NCBI GenBank assembly: GCA_013375455.1
Contig: JABXJT010000004.1
Span: 55,927 to 119,926, forward strand
Length of the DNA: 64,000 bases
Source: Candidatus Helarchaeota archaeon
Lineage (GTDB): Archaea; Asgardarchaeota; Lokiarchaeia; Helarchaeales; HEL-GB-A
Direction: 5' to 3'
Shown here piece after piece: positions 18,508 to 26,827 of this stretch (its first letter is position 1; each line of letters starts with the position of its first letter). The notes beneath the pieces are model-generated. The model saw nothing but the letters and a program-made list of their open reading frames with translations, was not told the origin of the DNA and searched no databases. Position numbers and translations under genes: made by a program.

Positions 18508-18798
18508 TTAACTTTCGGCCATTATATCTTCGAATTTCGTTTCAAATTCATCAATAAGGCCTTCAAGTCTTTTTAAGGCGTCTTTTAAGGCTTGTAAAGG
18601 TTTTTTATCTTTTTTTGTTTTAATATAAAACCGGACTTCTTTAATGAGTGGATGTTTCACCATATAACCCGTATGAATGACTGATGGGTCATTAAAAAGC
18701 TCTTTGCGTAATATGCTCATCAAGGTATGGCCTTCCCCTGTCAGCACGAGCTCGAGTTCGTTTTCCGTTTTTTTTAGAATTTTTATTGTTTTATCCAT
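18508..18798 (-). CDS. rpoL: DNA-directed RNA polymerase subunit L
   Basis: The small assembly subunit pairs with RpoD in the archaeal RNA polymerase platform. ATG at 18798 (MDKTIKILKK) is chosen over the 10-residue longer frame. The family core ELVLTGEGHTLMSILRKEL, DPSVIHTGYMVKHPLI and a C-terminal helix of about 30 residues are present; length 96 is standard. It is convergent with the RNase III-like gene and lies in the csl4 region, a common archaeal neighbourhood. Confidence 0.93.
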   Translation of the reverse strand: MDKTIKILKKTENELELVLTGEGHTLMSILRKELFNDPSVIHTGYMVKHPLIKEVRFYIKTKKDKKPLQALKDALKRLEGLIDEFETKFEDIMAES

Positions 18799-18932
18799 TT
18801 TGACTAACCAATTTGTTAAAAGAATCAATTAATAATTGTTTCAAAAATTCAATCAATTTAAACTTTCTCCAAAAAGAAGTTTCCCCAAAAATACTAAAGG
18901 ATCGGCTTCTTTATTAGAATTATAATAACGGA

Positions 18933-19169
18933 ATGGAATTGGAGCATGAACCTGTGGCAAAAACGAGAAAAAAGGAATTGGCATTCTATTTGAAAGATCC
19001 TAAGGCGCGGACACAATTTCTCGAAACAATCCGTAAGAAAGTTACGATGGTTAACATACGTCTTATGGTAAAACAAGATAAAGTACGGATAATTGTCACG
19101 GGATCTCATGAAAGCGTGCGGTATGCAATTCAATTAATAAAACGGATTCAATCTTCATTGAAAGAATGA
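18933..19169 (+). CDS. Small conserved-type basic protein, unknown
   Basis: The 78-residue protein (MELEHEPVAKTRKKEL start) has an alpha-beta-beta-alpha look: a basic N-terminal helix, strands NIRLMV and VRIIVTGSH, and a C-terminal amphipathic helix (RYAIQLIKRIQSSL). This is compatible with a small KH-like or dimeric RNA-binding fold. It lies on the plus strand between rpoL and csl4, both on the minus strand. No family is firmly recognised. Confidence 0.6.
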   Translation: MELEHEPVAKTRKKELAFYLKDPKARTQFLETIRKKVTMVNIRLMVKQDKVRIIVTGSHESVRYAIQLIKRIQSSLKE

Positions 19170-19179
19170 GAGAATTTAA

Positions 19180-19767
19180 TTATAAAAAGTATTTGCCATA
19201 ATTATTAGCAACTTTTCGCCGTTCAATATTTCTACAGGTTGGGCATTGGAGGCGGCGCCCTTCGAGTTTTAGAACATCACCACATTCCGAACAATGAGCA
19301 AGGATTACACCCAGATTAGGATCAGAAGTTTTAATATGAAAGGGAATTACTTCATCATTGATAACAGATGCTCGAATAAGATCCCCGGTTTTAAATGCAT
19401 CCGAAAGGCTATCTAAATATGTTCTGGAGACCTGAGAAATGTGAATCATCCCTTCAAAGTCAGTCGTTGGATAAAAGCCCCGAATATTAGTGATATCTGC
19501 AATTGCCATTTGTTTTCGGACCATGCTGATTCTACCGATGACTAAATCTCTGTTTTTGGGTAAGGAAGGTTTATCCTCTCTGGGAACGATATAAACCTTT
19601 TTTTCGCGCTGATCAATATGAATTTCGCCAATTATTGAGGCATAAATAATGCCATTTTCCTCATAAGTTCCTGGCCCGGGCACGTACATTTCTATCACCG
19701 CGATTTTTTGTCCAGGTAGGACAATATCACCCGGCTTCATTTCGCTATTGCTTTTCGCTTCCGCCAT
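19180..19767 (-). CDS. csl4: Exosome RNA-binding subunit Csl4
   Basis: Csl4 forms part of the cap of the archaeal RNA exosome. The 195-residue protein shows the N-terminal domain (GDIVLPGQKIAVIEMYVPGP), a central S1 domain (RDLVIGRISMVRKQMAIADI) and a C-terminal zinc ribbon (CSEC then CPTC). Other exosome subunits (Rrp4, Rrp41, Rrp42) lie 4-7 kb away on the other strand. Length and start match the family. Confidence 0.93.
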   Translation of the reverse strand: MAEAKSNSEMKPGDIVLPGQKIAVIEMYVPGPGTYEENGIIYASIIGEIHIDQREKKVYIVPREDKPSLPKNRDLVIGRISMVRKQMAIADITNIRGFYPTTDFEGMIHISQVSRTYLDSLSDAFKTGDLIRASVINDEVIPFHIKTSDPNLGVILAHCSECGDVLKLEGRRLQCPTCRNIERRKVANNYGKYFL

Positions 19768-19941
19768 TTTATTTCATCGCCTTTACTTAATTTACTTGCT
19801 TATTCTTCTAATGATTATTGAAAGTCATATTAATTAATTTTTACCTTAATTGAAAGCCACTTTATTTAGGGAGTCGATGGATTAAATTTATAATACTTTC
19901 AGGTATCTCTCTTGCTTTTATAGTACCAACTCCAATAATAA

Positions 19942-20070
19942 TGTAAGAAACCCGTGTCGGTTGGACATGCTACCGTAGGGACTACGGGAAGTCACGCCTC
20001 TGGAGATCGTGTAAGACCCGTGTTAGCAGGCAGTGGTCAAGGAACGAGGAATCCATCTACCTTTAGGTAG
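19942..20070 (+). pseudogene. 3' remnant of an IS200/IS605-type tnpB
   Basis: One frame reads VSVGHATVGTTGSHASGDRV followed by RPVLAGSGQGTRNPSTFR and a stop at 20068-20070. This matches the kind of C-terminal tail that TnpB proteins carry where their coding sequence runs into the transposon right end. An in-frame stop lies at 19939-19941 and no catalytic part of TnpB is present. Only the last 40 or so codons survive, wedged between csl4 and a methyltransferase gene. The call rests on the characteristic right-end sequence that overlaps it. Confidence 0.6.
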
Positions 20071-20080
20071 TGGTAGTTCA
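19948..20080 (+). ncRNA. Orphan omega-RNA / IS605-family right end
   Basis: The stretch ending ggaatccatctacctttagg then tagtggtagttca has the form of the right end of IS200/IS605 TnpB elements. It has a GGAATCC box, then a hairpin whose arms are CCA-CTACC and GGTAG-TGG around TTTA, then the terminal TTCA. In intact elements this segment is both the transposase-recognised end and the 3' part of the omega RNA that guides TnpB. Upstream paired segments (ctaccgtaggg-actacggg, and gtgtaagacccgtgttag) fit a structured RNA. No tnpB or tnpA is in the window, so it is either a scar or a guide-like RNA working in trans. Confidence 0.65.
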
Positions 20081-20722
20081 AATTGAAGAAATAATTCTAA
20101 ATAGATCTATTTCAATGGGATATCTTTTCTTTCTATGAAAATTATAGAGATGTGGAATTAAAATTTGAAGAGAAACGATTGCATCTATAACAGCATTTTG
20201 GTCCTGGATGAAATCCCGTAAAAAACTTCGATTTTTTTCACCAGATTTGTGAATGGAATAGATAATTCTTGCATTTTTAATAGCTGTCTTTAAAAAAACC
20301 AAATCCATCCCACGATCTCTCTTTTGAACGCCAAAGGGAGGGTTTTGTATGATGATTTCGAGTGATTTTGAAAAATTTTGAATATTACTTTGCACCCATT
20401 CGATTTTATTGGATACTTTCAATTGTCTTGCATTTTGCGCTGCGATAGCTAATTGCTGTTGGTCGATATCCACGCCTATAACACGTTTAGCGCCTAATAA
20501 GGCGGCACCTATTGCCAAAATTCCAGTACCGCATCCTAAATCTCCAATAATTTTTCCTTGAATATCGTTGTACGTATTCGATATAATCGAAAGAATTGTT
20601 GAAGCTCCTTTCGGAGTAATTGGATATTGTTCCAGCTCGACTTTAGGATCCACGAAGTCTTCTATGCCTTGCAGTAAGATTTCTAATTGTTTTCTCGGCA
20701 TTAATTTCCTTTGATGTGACAT
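20078..20722 (-). CDS. METTL5-like N6-adenine RNA methyltransferase
   Basis: The 214-residue protein carries a class I SAM site (IGDLGCGTGILAIGAALLGA, about 58-77), an acidic VIGVDID strand, and the catalytic NPPFG motif near 125. This combination, with a short N-terminal helical lead, matches the METTL5/COG2263 group that methylates adenine in small-subunit rRNA or tRNA. Its stop codon abuts the TnpB right-end remnant on the opposite strand, so an insertion close to the 3' end may have reset the C-terminus. Confidence 0.82.
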   Translation of the reverse strand: MSHQRKLMPRKQLEILLQGIEDFVDPKVELEQYPITPKGASTILSIISNTYNDIQGKIIGDLGCGTGILAIGAALLGAKRVIGVDIDQQQLAIAAQNARQLKVSNKIEWVQSNIQNFSKSLEIIIQNPPFGVQKRDRGMDLVFLKTAIKNARIIYSIHKSGEKNRSFLRDFIQDQNAVIDAIVSLQILIPHLYNFHRKKRYPIEIDLFRIISSI

Positions 20723-20779
20723 ATTTATTTTCTCTAAGCATGAATGAATTTAAAAATCTAGTTTTATTTGGGAATTAGT

Positions 20780-20902
20780 TTATTTATCTTTACATTTACA
20801 AACCCAATACTCGTGAACTTTTTTCTTTCCATCCCAAAATGAAATTAGCAGCATTGGTTTATTGCATTTACTACAAATCTTTGAATTTTTTGTTTGATTC
20901 AT
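20780..20902 (-). CDS. 40-residue zinc-ribbon peptide
   Basis: ATG at 20900-20902 opens a 40-residue frame ending at TAA 20780-20782. It encodes a CSKC pair and a CKC pair separated by about 21 residues, with aromatic and basic residues between (SFWDGKKKVHEYWVC). This is the layout of a minimal rubredoxin-like or ribosome-associated zinc ribbon. It lies between enolase and the METTL5-like gene on the same strand, so it is likely part of that transcript. It is too short for routine gene finders. Confidence 0.6.
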   Translation of the reverse strand: MNQTKNSKICSKCNKPMLLISFWDGKKKVHEYWVCKCKDK

Positions 20903-20938
20903 TTCAAATTCCAATAGAAATTCTGATAAAAAAAATGA

Positions 20939-22249
20939 TTAAGTGAAATTTCTCCACGCAGATTTATAGTTAATCCCCGAGAAAACGGACTGGTTGCTTA
21001 ATTGTTCTTCAATTCTTAGGAGTTGATTGTATTTACTGGTCCGTTCACTTCTAGCAGAAGCACCGGTTTTAATTAAACCTGAATGTAATCCTACAGATAA
21101 ATCAGCAATAAATGTATCTTCAGTTTCACCGCTTCGATGACTTACAATCACCCCATAATCGCGGAAATACGCCATTTTTGCCGTGGATATTGCTTCAGAT
21201 AGAGAGCCGCATTGATTCACTTTAAGAAGAATGCAATTACCCGCTTTTTTTTCAATGCCCATTTGAAGTCTTTTTTCCTGGGAAACAAATAAATCATCAC
21301 CCACGATCATTACATCAGATCCGAGAATGTCAGTCAATTCGGCAGTATTCTCAAAATCATTTTCTTGAAAAGGATCTTCAATAGACCCAATTGGGTATGA
21401 TTTAACGAGGTTTTGATAGTAATCAACTAATTTTCCAGGTTCCAATTGTTTTCCATCGATTTGATAGGTTCCATTTGTATAAAACTCATTTGCAGCTGCA
21501 TCAATTGCAAAAATTACATCGGTTTTTGGGGTATAATTTGCATTCTCGATGGCAGAAATGAGGATTTCAAAAGCTTCTTGGCTTGTTTTTAGATTCGGGG
21601 CAAATCCACCCTCATCGCCTACATTAATCGCGACTTTGCCATATTTATTCCTCAAAAGTTCTTTCAAAGTCTGATAAATCTCGCTTATCGCTTGGACTGC
21701 CCTGTGGAATGTTTCAAAATTAATGGGTAATATCATAAATTCTTGAATTGCAAGGTCATTTCCCGCGTGTTTCCCACCATTTATAATGTTAGCCATCGGA
21801 ACGGGAAGTAAGAAATTATTAGCTGGTTTATTATGGAAAAGTTCATATATATATTTGAAAATCGGTTGATTCTTTACTTTGGCAGCTAGTTTTGCAACTG
21901 CGAGCGAGACGGATAGAATGGTGTTGGCCCCTAAATTAGCTTTATTGGGGGTCCCATCGAGTTCGATCATCGTTTTATCAATATTATTTTGCTCAAAAAC
22001 ATTCATGTGAATCAATTTAGGCGCAATTTTTTCATTAACGTTTAGAATTGCCTGCTTTACACCTTTTCCCTTAAATTCTGAAGTATTATCACGAAGTTCT
22101 AGTGCTTCAAAGCTTCCAGTGGAAGCCCCTGAAGGAACAGCTGCACGGGCGAAGAGAGTATCCGTAAATACTTCAGTTTCTATTGTTGGATTACCTCTTG
22201 AATCTAATATCCACCTTGCATGAATTTTTTTAATTACATCACTCATCAT
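20939..22249 (-). CDS. eno: Enolase
   Basis: The enzyme converts 2-phosphoglycerate to phosphoenolpyruvate in glycolysis and gluconeogenesis. The 436-residue protein has the N-terminal RWILDSRGNPTIETEV, the mobile loop GASTGSFEALELRD, GDEGGFAPN, the metal ligand region SIEDPFQENDF and DDLFVS, the catalytic Lys in LLKVNQCGS, and SHRSGETEDTFIADL. A strong ribosome-binding site (ggatggtg) precedes a double ATG at 22249/22246. The gene is divergent from psmA. Confidence 0.96.
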   Translation of the reverse strand: MMSDVIKKIHARWILDSRGNPTIETEVFTDTLFARAAVPSGASTGSFEALELRDNTSEFKGKGVKQAILNVNEKIAPKLIHMNVFEQNNIDKTMIELDGTPNKANLGANTILSVSLAVAKLAAKVKNQPIFKYIYELFHNKPANNFLLPVPMANIINGGKHAGNDLAIQEFMILPINFETFHRAVQAISEIYQTLKELLRNKYGKVAINVGDEGGFAPNLKTSQEAFEILISAIENANYTPKTDVIFAIDAAANEFYTNGTYQIDGKQLEPGKLVDYYQNLVKSYPIGSIEDPFQENDFENTAELTDILGSDVMIVGDDLFVSQEKRLQMGIEKKAGNCILLKVNQCGSLSEAISTAKMAYFRDYGVIVSHRSGETEDTFIADLSVGLHSGLIKTGASARSERTSKYNQLLRIEEQLSNQSVFSGINYKSAWRNFT

Positions 22250-22597
22250 TTACACCATCCGGTGTTTTTTTCGTGAGAATTTTGTTATTAATTTTTAAGT
22301 TATTTAATAGTTTTATAAAGTATTTTTTATTTAGTAATTTTGAGTTGTTTGAGATAAATTTTAATGCATAGATGTAAAAGTGCTTAATAAGATATCTCAA
22401 ATAATTGAAAAGTTCTTAGGAGATATGTGTAAATAGAATGAGATTCTAAGTTCTTCAGAGTATTTGAGTTTAAAAAGTGGTTTGATTGAAGAATTTGGAA
22501 GAAATAATAAATAGAAATATAAAAAAACGAGATATTTGAAAAATTTTCTAAACGAAATTTAATAAGAGAAATGTAAGTTTTGAAAGAGGTGGTTTAT
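22250..22597. promoter_or_regulatory. Divergent intergenic region eno / psmA
   Basis: This 348-bp A+T-rich stretch separates the divergent enolase and proteasome genes. On the minus strand a TATA-like CTTTATAAAA lies at 22311-22320, about 65 bp before enolase. On the plus strand AAATTTAATAAG at 22555-22566 lies about 32 bp before the psmA start, followed by a ribosome-binding site gaggtg at 22586-22591. No other gene or structured RNA is apparent. Confidence 0.45.
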
Positions 22598-23351
22598 GTG
22601 TTCGCACCCCCCGGACATTATCTGATCTTCGCAGATAACCGGACTCGGGTACGACCGAGCCATAACAATTTTTTCCCCTGATGGCAGACTTTTTCAAGTT
22701 GAGTATGCAATTGAGGCGGTTCGAAGAGGAACAACTGCAATTGGAATTAGATGTAAAGATGGAGTTGTATTAGCAGTTGAAAAAAGAGTATTAAATTTAC
22801 AAGAACCTGAATCGGTTGAAAAGATTTTTGATATTGATGCTCACGTTGGAGCTGCCATTGCGGGATTGACTGCGGATGCACGAGTTTTGATTGATAATGC
22901 TAGAATTCAGTCACAAGTTAACAGACTTTATTATAATGAAGCAATAAGCATCCCAATGTTAACAAAAAAAATCTGTGATTTAAAGCAATTATACACGCAA
23001 CACGCAGGAGTTCGTCCATTTGGAGTTTCATTATTAGTTGCAGGAGTTGATGATGCTCCGAAATTGTTTATGACAGATCCGTCTGGTGCGTTTTGGGGTT
23101 ATCGGGCTCAAGCTATTGGGTCAGGTGCCCAAACGGTCCGTGAAGAACTAGAAAACGAGTATGACGAAAGCAAATCAATAGATGAAATCATCGTAATAGC
23201 TCTGAAGGCATTGAAAAAGGTAATCGAGGCCGATTTAGATCCGACAAAAGCTGAAATTGCAATCATTAAAACGGATACCAAAAAATTTGAACGCCTTTCT
23301 CTTAAAGAAATGGAGAATTATATCAATCAGGTTAATGATAGCGGCACGTGA
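22598..23351 (+). CDS. psmA: Proteasome subunit alpha, interrupted by a BHB intron
   Basis: The alpha ring subunit of the 20S proteasome. Reading starts at GTG 22598 after the site gaggtg. Exon 1 is 22598-22616, and removal of 22617-22644 joins it to exon 2 at 22645-23351, giving 241 residues. The spliced N-terminus is MFAPPGLGYDRAITIFSPDG, which matches the archaeal PsmA gate region (compare Sulfolobus, which has GYDRAITIFSPDG after a short lead). Unspliced, the frame ends at a stop after 27 codons, and no ATG, GTG or TTG starts exon 2 before residue 75. Downstream GGVRPFGVS-type and IGSGAQTVREEL segments are normal (here AGVRPFGVS). First gene of the superoperon. Confidence 0.93.
22617..22644 (+). 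other. 28-nt bulge-helix-bulge intron in psmA
   Basis: Folding gives an outer helix ACCC 22606-22609 with GGGT 22647-22650, extended by TCG 22602-22604 with CGA 22652-22654. A C-C mismatch follows, then the 4-bp central helix CCGG 22611-22614 with CCGG 22639-22642, the 5' bulge ACA 22615-22617, the 3' bulge ACT 22643-22645, and a 7-bp inner helix TTATCTG 22618-22624 with CAGATAA 22632-22638. Cutting after the second bulge nucleotide at both sites removes 28 nt and joins codon C|TC in frame. Confidence 0.92.
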
Positions 23352-23356
23352 AATGA

Positions 23357-24073
23357 ATGGTAGGTATGCGCGGGAGAGCGCGAGTAGACATCGGCGATGC
23401 AGTCAGGGCGAGATATGAAACAGACGGAGAACGATTCGAAATCCTAGTAAAGCCAGAATTGGCGTGGGATTTCCGTGATGGGAAAGAAATAGATATACGA
23501 GACATATTAGTTGGATACATTATTTTTGAAGACGCGCTAAGAGGAAAAAAAGCAACGGATGAATCAATTCAAAATGTTTTTGGTAATGTTGATACCATAG
23601 ACATTGCTAAGCAAATCCTACTTGAAGGAGAAATTCAGCTTACTACAGAACAAAGACGGAAAATGGTTGAAGAAAAACGAAAGCAAGTAGTTACCTACAT
23701 AGCCCAAAACGCAATTAATCCACAGACCGGACTTCCGCACCCACCTCCTCGAATTGAACGCGCTTTAGAAGAAATCAAAGTGTCTATTGATCCTTGGGAA
23801 AATGTAGAAGCTCAAGTGAAAACTATTGTTAAGGATTTAGAACCAATAATTCCCATACGATTAGAGAAAATAACATTTGCCATAAAAGTGCCTGGGAAAT
23901 ATCAGGCGAAATCCTATCAAATAATAATACGAATAGGAACGATCACCAAGGATGAATGGCAACCAGACGGAAATTGGATTGCGATTTTAGAAATGGCAGC
24001 AGGCTTACAGCCAAAATTACTTGACCAGTTAAAAAAACTTACAAAAGGTCGTTTAGAAGTTAAAAAACTTTAA
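23357..24073 (+). CDS. Ribosome maturation protein SBDS
   Basis: The SBDS family releases anti-association factor from new large ribosomal subunits in eukaryotes, and the archaeal role is thought similar. The 238-residue protein shows the N-terminal FYSH domain ([20 protein letters not shown]), a helical middle domain ([20 protein letters not shown], then [12 protein letters not shown]) and a C-terminal ferredoxin-like domain. It starts 5 bp after psmA; ATG 23357 or 23366 are both possible. The first 10 codons are unusually G+C rich and add a short lead (VGMRGRARV) relative to most family members. Confidence 0.92.
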   Translation: MVGMRGRARVDIGDAVRARYETDGERFEILVKPELAWDFRDGKEIDIRDILVGYIIFEDALRGKKATDESIQNVFGNVDTIDIAKQILLEGEIQLTTEQRRKMVEEKRKQVVTYIAQNAINPQTGLPHPPPRIERALEEIKVSIDPWENVEAQVKTIVKDLEPIIPIRLEKITFAIKVPGKYQAKSYQIIIRIGTITKDEWQPDGNWIAILEMAAGLQPKLLDQLKKLTKGRLEVKKL

Positions 24074-24108
24074 AATTGGATACTAAGGAAAATATTGAGG
24101 TGTTTTTA

Positions 24109-24834
24109 ATGAGTATATTTTTTGAGAAGAAAAAAATTGTAGTCCCCGGAGAAAACCTTGCCGAAGGGAAATATAGGGCAGGTTTCGGCACTTATAAGGA
24201 TAAGGGGTTGATTAAAGCATCGATCATAGGATTGCCTGAACTTAGAAATAATTATATTACAGTAATCCCCCTTCAGGGAGCGTATATATCAAAATAATTG
24301 ATGACGTAAATCCCTAAAGTGGGAGATCTTGTAATTGGTAAGATAATAAATACCACTATAGTATCTTGGAAAATTGACATTAATTCTGCGTATACGGCAA
24401 CACTTCATGCATCTACCGTTTTAGATCGATCTTTTAATCCATTGAAAGATGATATTCGAAGACATTTTGAAGTAGGAGACATAATAGCTGCAGAAATAAC
24501 TGCTTTTAATCGTACAAGAGATCCAGTATTATCCTTAAAAGGAAGGGGATTAGGGAAATTAAGAAGAGGTCGGATAATAGAAATTATTCCGGCAAAAGTT
24601 CCCCGATTAATTGGGAGAAAGGGTTCAATGATTAACCTGATAAAAAATGAAACAAATTGTAGGTTGATAATTGGACAAAATGGGCGAGTATGGATGAGTG
24701 GAAAAACACTCGAAATTGAACTGTTAATTGAAAGATTGATTCGTAAAATAGAGAAGGAAGCCCATACATCTGGTTTAACAGATAGAGTGAAGGAATTAAT
24801 TCAAGAAGAAATGAAAAATCTTGAGGTGAGTTAA
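24109..24834 (+). CDS. rrp4: Exosome RNA-binding subunit Rrp4, interrupted by a BHB intron
   Basis: Rrp4 forms the RNA-binding cap of the exosome. ATG 24109 follows gaggtg. Exon 1 (24109-24285) encodes the N-terminal domain and exon 2 (24310-24834) the S1 and KH domains; removing the 24-nt intron gives 233 residues. The joined sequence GAYIPKVGDLVIGK is the expected link between the N-terminal and S1 domains. Unspliced, translation stops at TAA 24295-24297. The KH signature is VPRLIGRKGSMINLIKNET. The gene ends directly at the rrp41 start codon. Confidence 0.94.
24286..24309 (+). other. 24-nt bulge-helix-bulge intron in rrp4
   Basis: This is a textbook BHB: outer helix AGGGA 24275-24279 with TCCCT 24311-24315 (extended by CTT with AAG after one mismatch), central 4-bp helix GCGT 24280-24283 with ACGT 24304-24307 (one G-U pair), 5' bulge ATA 24284-24286, 3' bulge AAA 24308-24310, inner helix TATCAA 24287-24292 with TTGATG 24298-24303 and a 5-nt loop. 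Cutting between bulge nucleotides 2 and 3 joins TAT directly to ATC with the frame kept. The intron holds an in-frame TAA. Confidence 0.95.
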
Positions 24835-25608
24835 ATGGCATTGATAAAATTTGAACCTCCAGAGAGATTAATAGATAAAAATGGATTGAGGATGGATAAA
24901 AGAAAATTTAATGATTTAAGACCTGTTTCCTTCAAATTAGGTATTCTACCAAATTGTGATGGCTCTGCTTATGTCGAAATGGGAGGAAATAAAATAGTAG
25001 TAGGTGTTTATGGTCCAAGAAAAGTACAACCACGACATATAGCACATCCTAATGAGATGGTTATTCGTACTTTATACCGAATGGCAACTTTTTCTGTAGA
25101 TGAAAGAAAATCACCAGCACCCAGTCGAAGAGAAGTGGAATTATCAATGGTAATTCGCAATGCATTAATCCCATCAGTTTTTATTAATTATTATCCGAAA
25201 ACTTTGATAGATGTATCTATTCAAGTTTTGGCTGCAGACGGAGGGACAAGGTGTGCTTGTATTAATGCAGCATCATTAGCCATTGCTGATGCTGGAATTG
25301 CACAGAGAGATCTTGTTTCTGCAGTTGCAGTAGGAAAAATTAATGGGAAAATTGTACTTGATTTGAGTGATGTTGAAGATAAAGAGGGGGAAGCAGATTT
25401 GCCTATAGCCATTATGCCACAAAGTAATAAAATAACACTACTTCAATTCGACGGAAAAATGACCAAAGATGAATTTGTAGAAGCAATGAACTTGGGATTA
25501 GAAGGAATTAAGAAGATCTATAAGCTTCAACAAGAGGCTATCAGAGCCAAATTTATTGAAATTCCGGAAAAAAAAGAGGAACAACCTGAAATACCGGGGG
25601 ATGATTAA
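24835..25608 (+). CDS. rrp41: Exosome catalytic subunit Rrp41
   Basis: Rrp41 carries the phosphorolytic 3'-5' RNase site of the archaeal exosome hexamer. The 257-residue RNase PH fold shows GLRMDKRKFNDLRPVSFKLG, the RNA and phosphate-binding RxxxR context (GPRKVQPRH), SRREVELSMVIRNAL and AADGGTRCACINAAS. The catalytic Asp region is DLPIAIMPQSNKI. The C-terminus is charged. Start and stop codons abut those of rrp4 and rrp42, so the three are translationally coupled. Confidence 0.95.
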   Translation: MALIKFEPPERLIDKNGLRMDKRKFNDLRPVSFKLGILPNCDGSAYVEMGGNKIVVGVYGPRKVQPRHIAHPNEMVIRTLYRMATFSVDERKSPAPSRREVELSMVIRNALIPSVFINYYPKTLIDVSIQVLAADGGTRCACINAASLAIADAGIAQRDLVSAVAVGKINGKIVLDLSDVEDKEGEADLPIAIMPQSNKITLLQFDGKMTKDEFVEAMNLGLEGIKKIYKLQQEAIRAKFIEIPEKKEEQPEIPGDD

Positions 25609-26403
25609 ATGGATTCATATAAAATCATTTCTGATGTGGAAAAAAGTCATATTTTATCCCTTTCCAAAAAAGGGCAAAGAATCGATGGACGTGGATTTAA
25701 CGATTTTCGAGAGATCTCATTAGAATCAGATTATGTGCCGAAAGCGGAAGGTTCCGCTAAAATAAGTCTTGGAAACACACAAATTATTGCAGGAATTAAA
25801 ATTTCTATCGGAACACCATATCCTGATACACCAAATTCTGGAGTTATCACTGTAAATGCTGAATTATCACCAATGGCAGCGCCACATTTTGAACCAGGAC
25901 CTCCAGGTGAAGTATCAGTGGAAGTGGCACGGGTGGTAGATCGAGGTATTCGGCATTCTGATATAATTGATAAAGAAAAACTAGCCATTATCCCTGGTGA
26001 AAAGGTATTCATAATATTTTGCGATCTTTATGTCATCAGCTATGATGGAAACATGTTTGACGCAGGTGAATTAGGCGCTGTTAAAGCACTATGCACGGCT
26101 AAGATCCCGAAACTTAAAGTCAAAGACGGGGAAGTCAAGGTGATTGACGAATGGCATCCCTTGGAGATTGAGGATTACCCTGTTTCAGTAACTATCGCCA
26201 ATATAGGTGGCGCTTTGCTTGTTGATCCGAATGCAAATGAACAGCGGGTATTGGATAGCAGGATTACTTTAGCTTTAAATGCTAAAAATGAAATTGTGAG
26301 TGCGCAAAAAGGTGGTAAAGGATCATTCACCATGGATGAGATAACGAAATCCATTGAAATTGCTCAAGACATTGCACCCAAATTAAGAGAGTATTACAAA
26401 TAA
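25609..26403 (+). CDS. rrp42: Exosome structural subunit Rrp42
   Basis: Rrp42 pairs with Rrp41 in the hexameric ring and lacks catalytic activity itself. The 264-residue protein has the RNase PH fold: [39 protein letters not shown], the long insertion EFGPPGE-type segment here [20 protein letters not shown], and [17 protein letters not shown]. The start codon follows the rrp41 stop without a gap. Length and order match the conserved archaeal superoperon. Confidence 0.95.
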   Translation: MDSYKIISDVEKSHILSLSKKGQRIDGRGFNDFREISLESDYVPKAEGSAKISLGNTQIIAGIKISIGTPYPDTPNSGVITVNAELSPMAAPHFEPGPPGEVSVEVARVVDRGIRHSDIIDKEKLAIIPGEKVFIIFCDLYVISYDGNMFDAGELGAVKALCTAKIPKLKVKDGEVKVIDEWHPLEIEDYPVSVTIANIGGALLVDPNANEQRVLDSRITLALNAKNEIVSAQKGGKGSFTMDEITKSIEIAQDIAPKLREYYK

Positions 26404-26506
26404 TGAATCAAAAAAACTTTATATCATCGAGTTCGTACAATCACATGATTTAGATATTTCAGATGATGGAGAAAGAAAACAAGGCATTATCGCAGGACGG
26501 ATCTCA

Positions 26507-26785
26507 TTGGGAAAGAGAACTAAAAAAGTAGGAATTACAGGAAGGTATGGAGCACGTTACGGTTCTACCATACGAAAAAGAGTTAAAAAGATTGAAGAAC
26601 GAATGAAACAACCACATGGCTGTCCTCAATGCCGAACAAAAGCCGTTCGACGAGTATCTGTAGGAATTTGGAAATGTAAGAAGTGTAATTATACGTTTTC
26701 GGGAGGAGCCTACATACCTCAAACAAGTGAAGGTAAAAAGACAGCACGAGTGACCAAACGCATCGCAAGCCAAGCGACAGAGTAA
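26507..26785 (+). CDS. rpl37ae: Ribosomal protein L37Ae
   Basis: This large-subunit zinc-finger ribosomal protein is 92 residues long. TTG at 26507 gives [19 protein letters not shown], the expected family start; no in-frame ATG exists upstream before a stop-free but non-homologous lead. The zinc ribbon is CPQC then CKKC. I tested the 100 bp upstream for a BHB that could supply an ATG and found no convincing one, so TTG is kept. Position after rrp42 is the usual archaeal order. Confidence 0.92.
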   Translation: MGKRTKKVGITGRYGARYGSTIRKRVKKIEERMKQPHGCPQCRTKAVRRVSVGIWKCKKCNYTFSGGAYIPQTSEGKKTARVTKRIASQATE

Positions 26786-26827
26786 TTACATCTTTCTTTT
26801 TAATTTTAATAGATAAAATGATTTGAA

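Noticed and set aside
22598..22680. Simple sequencing frameshift as explanation for the broken psmA start
   Set aside because: A one- or two-base error does not give a family match. Exactly 28 nt must be removed, and their ends are set by a BHB fold. Two other genes show the same pattern.
23357..23400. Possible intron at the start of SBDS, where a GCGC/GCGC hairpin occurs
   Set aside because: No 4-bp central helix with 3-nt bulges could be formed around it, and the reading frame is intact, so it is kept as a short N-terminal lead.
26440..26520. Possible intron supplying an ATG to rpl37ae
   Set aside because: A weak GAGA/TCTC pairing exists but gives no BHB; TTG 26507 yields the exact family start.
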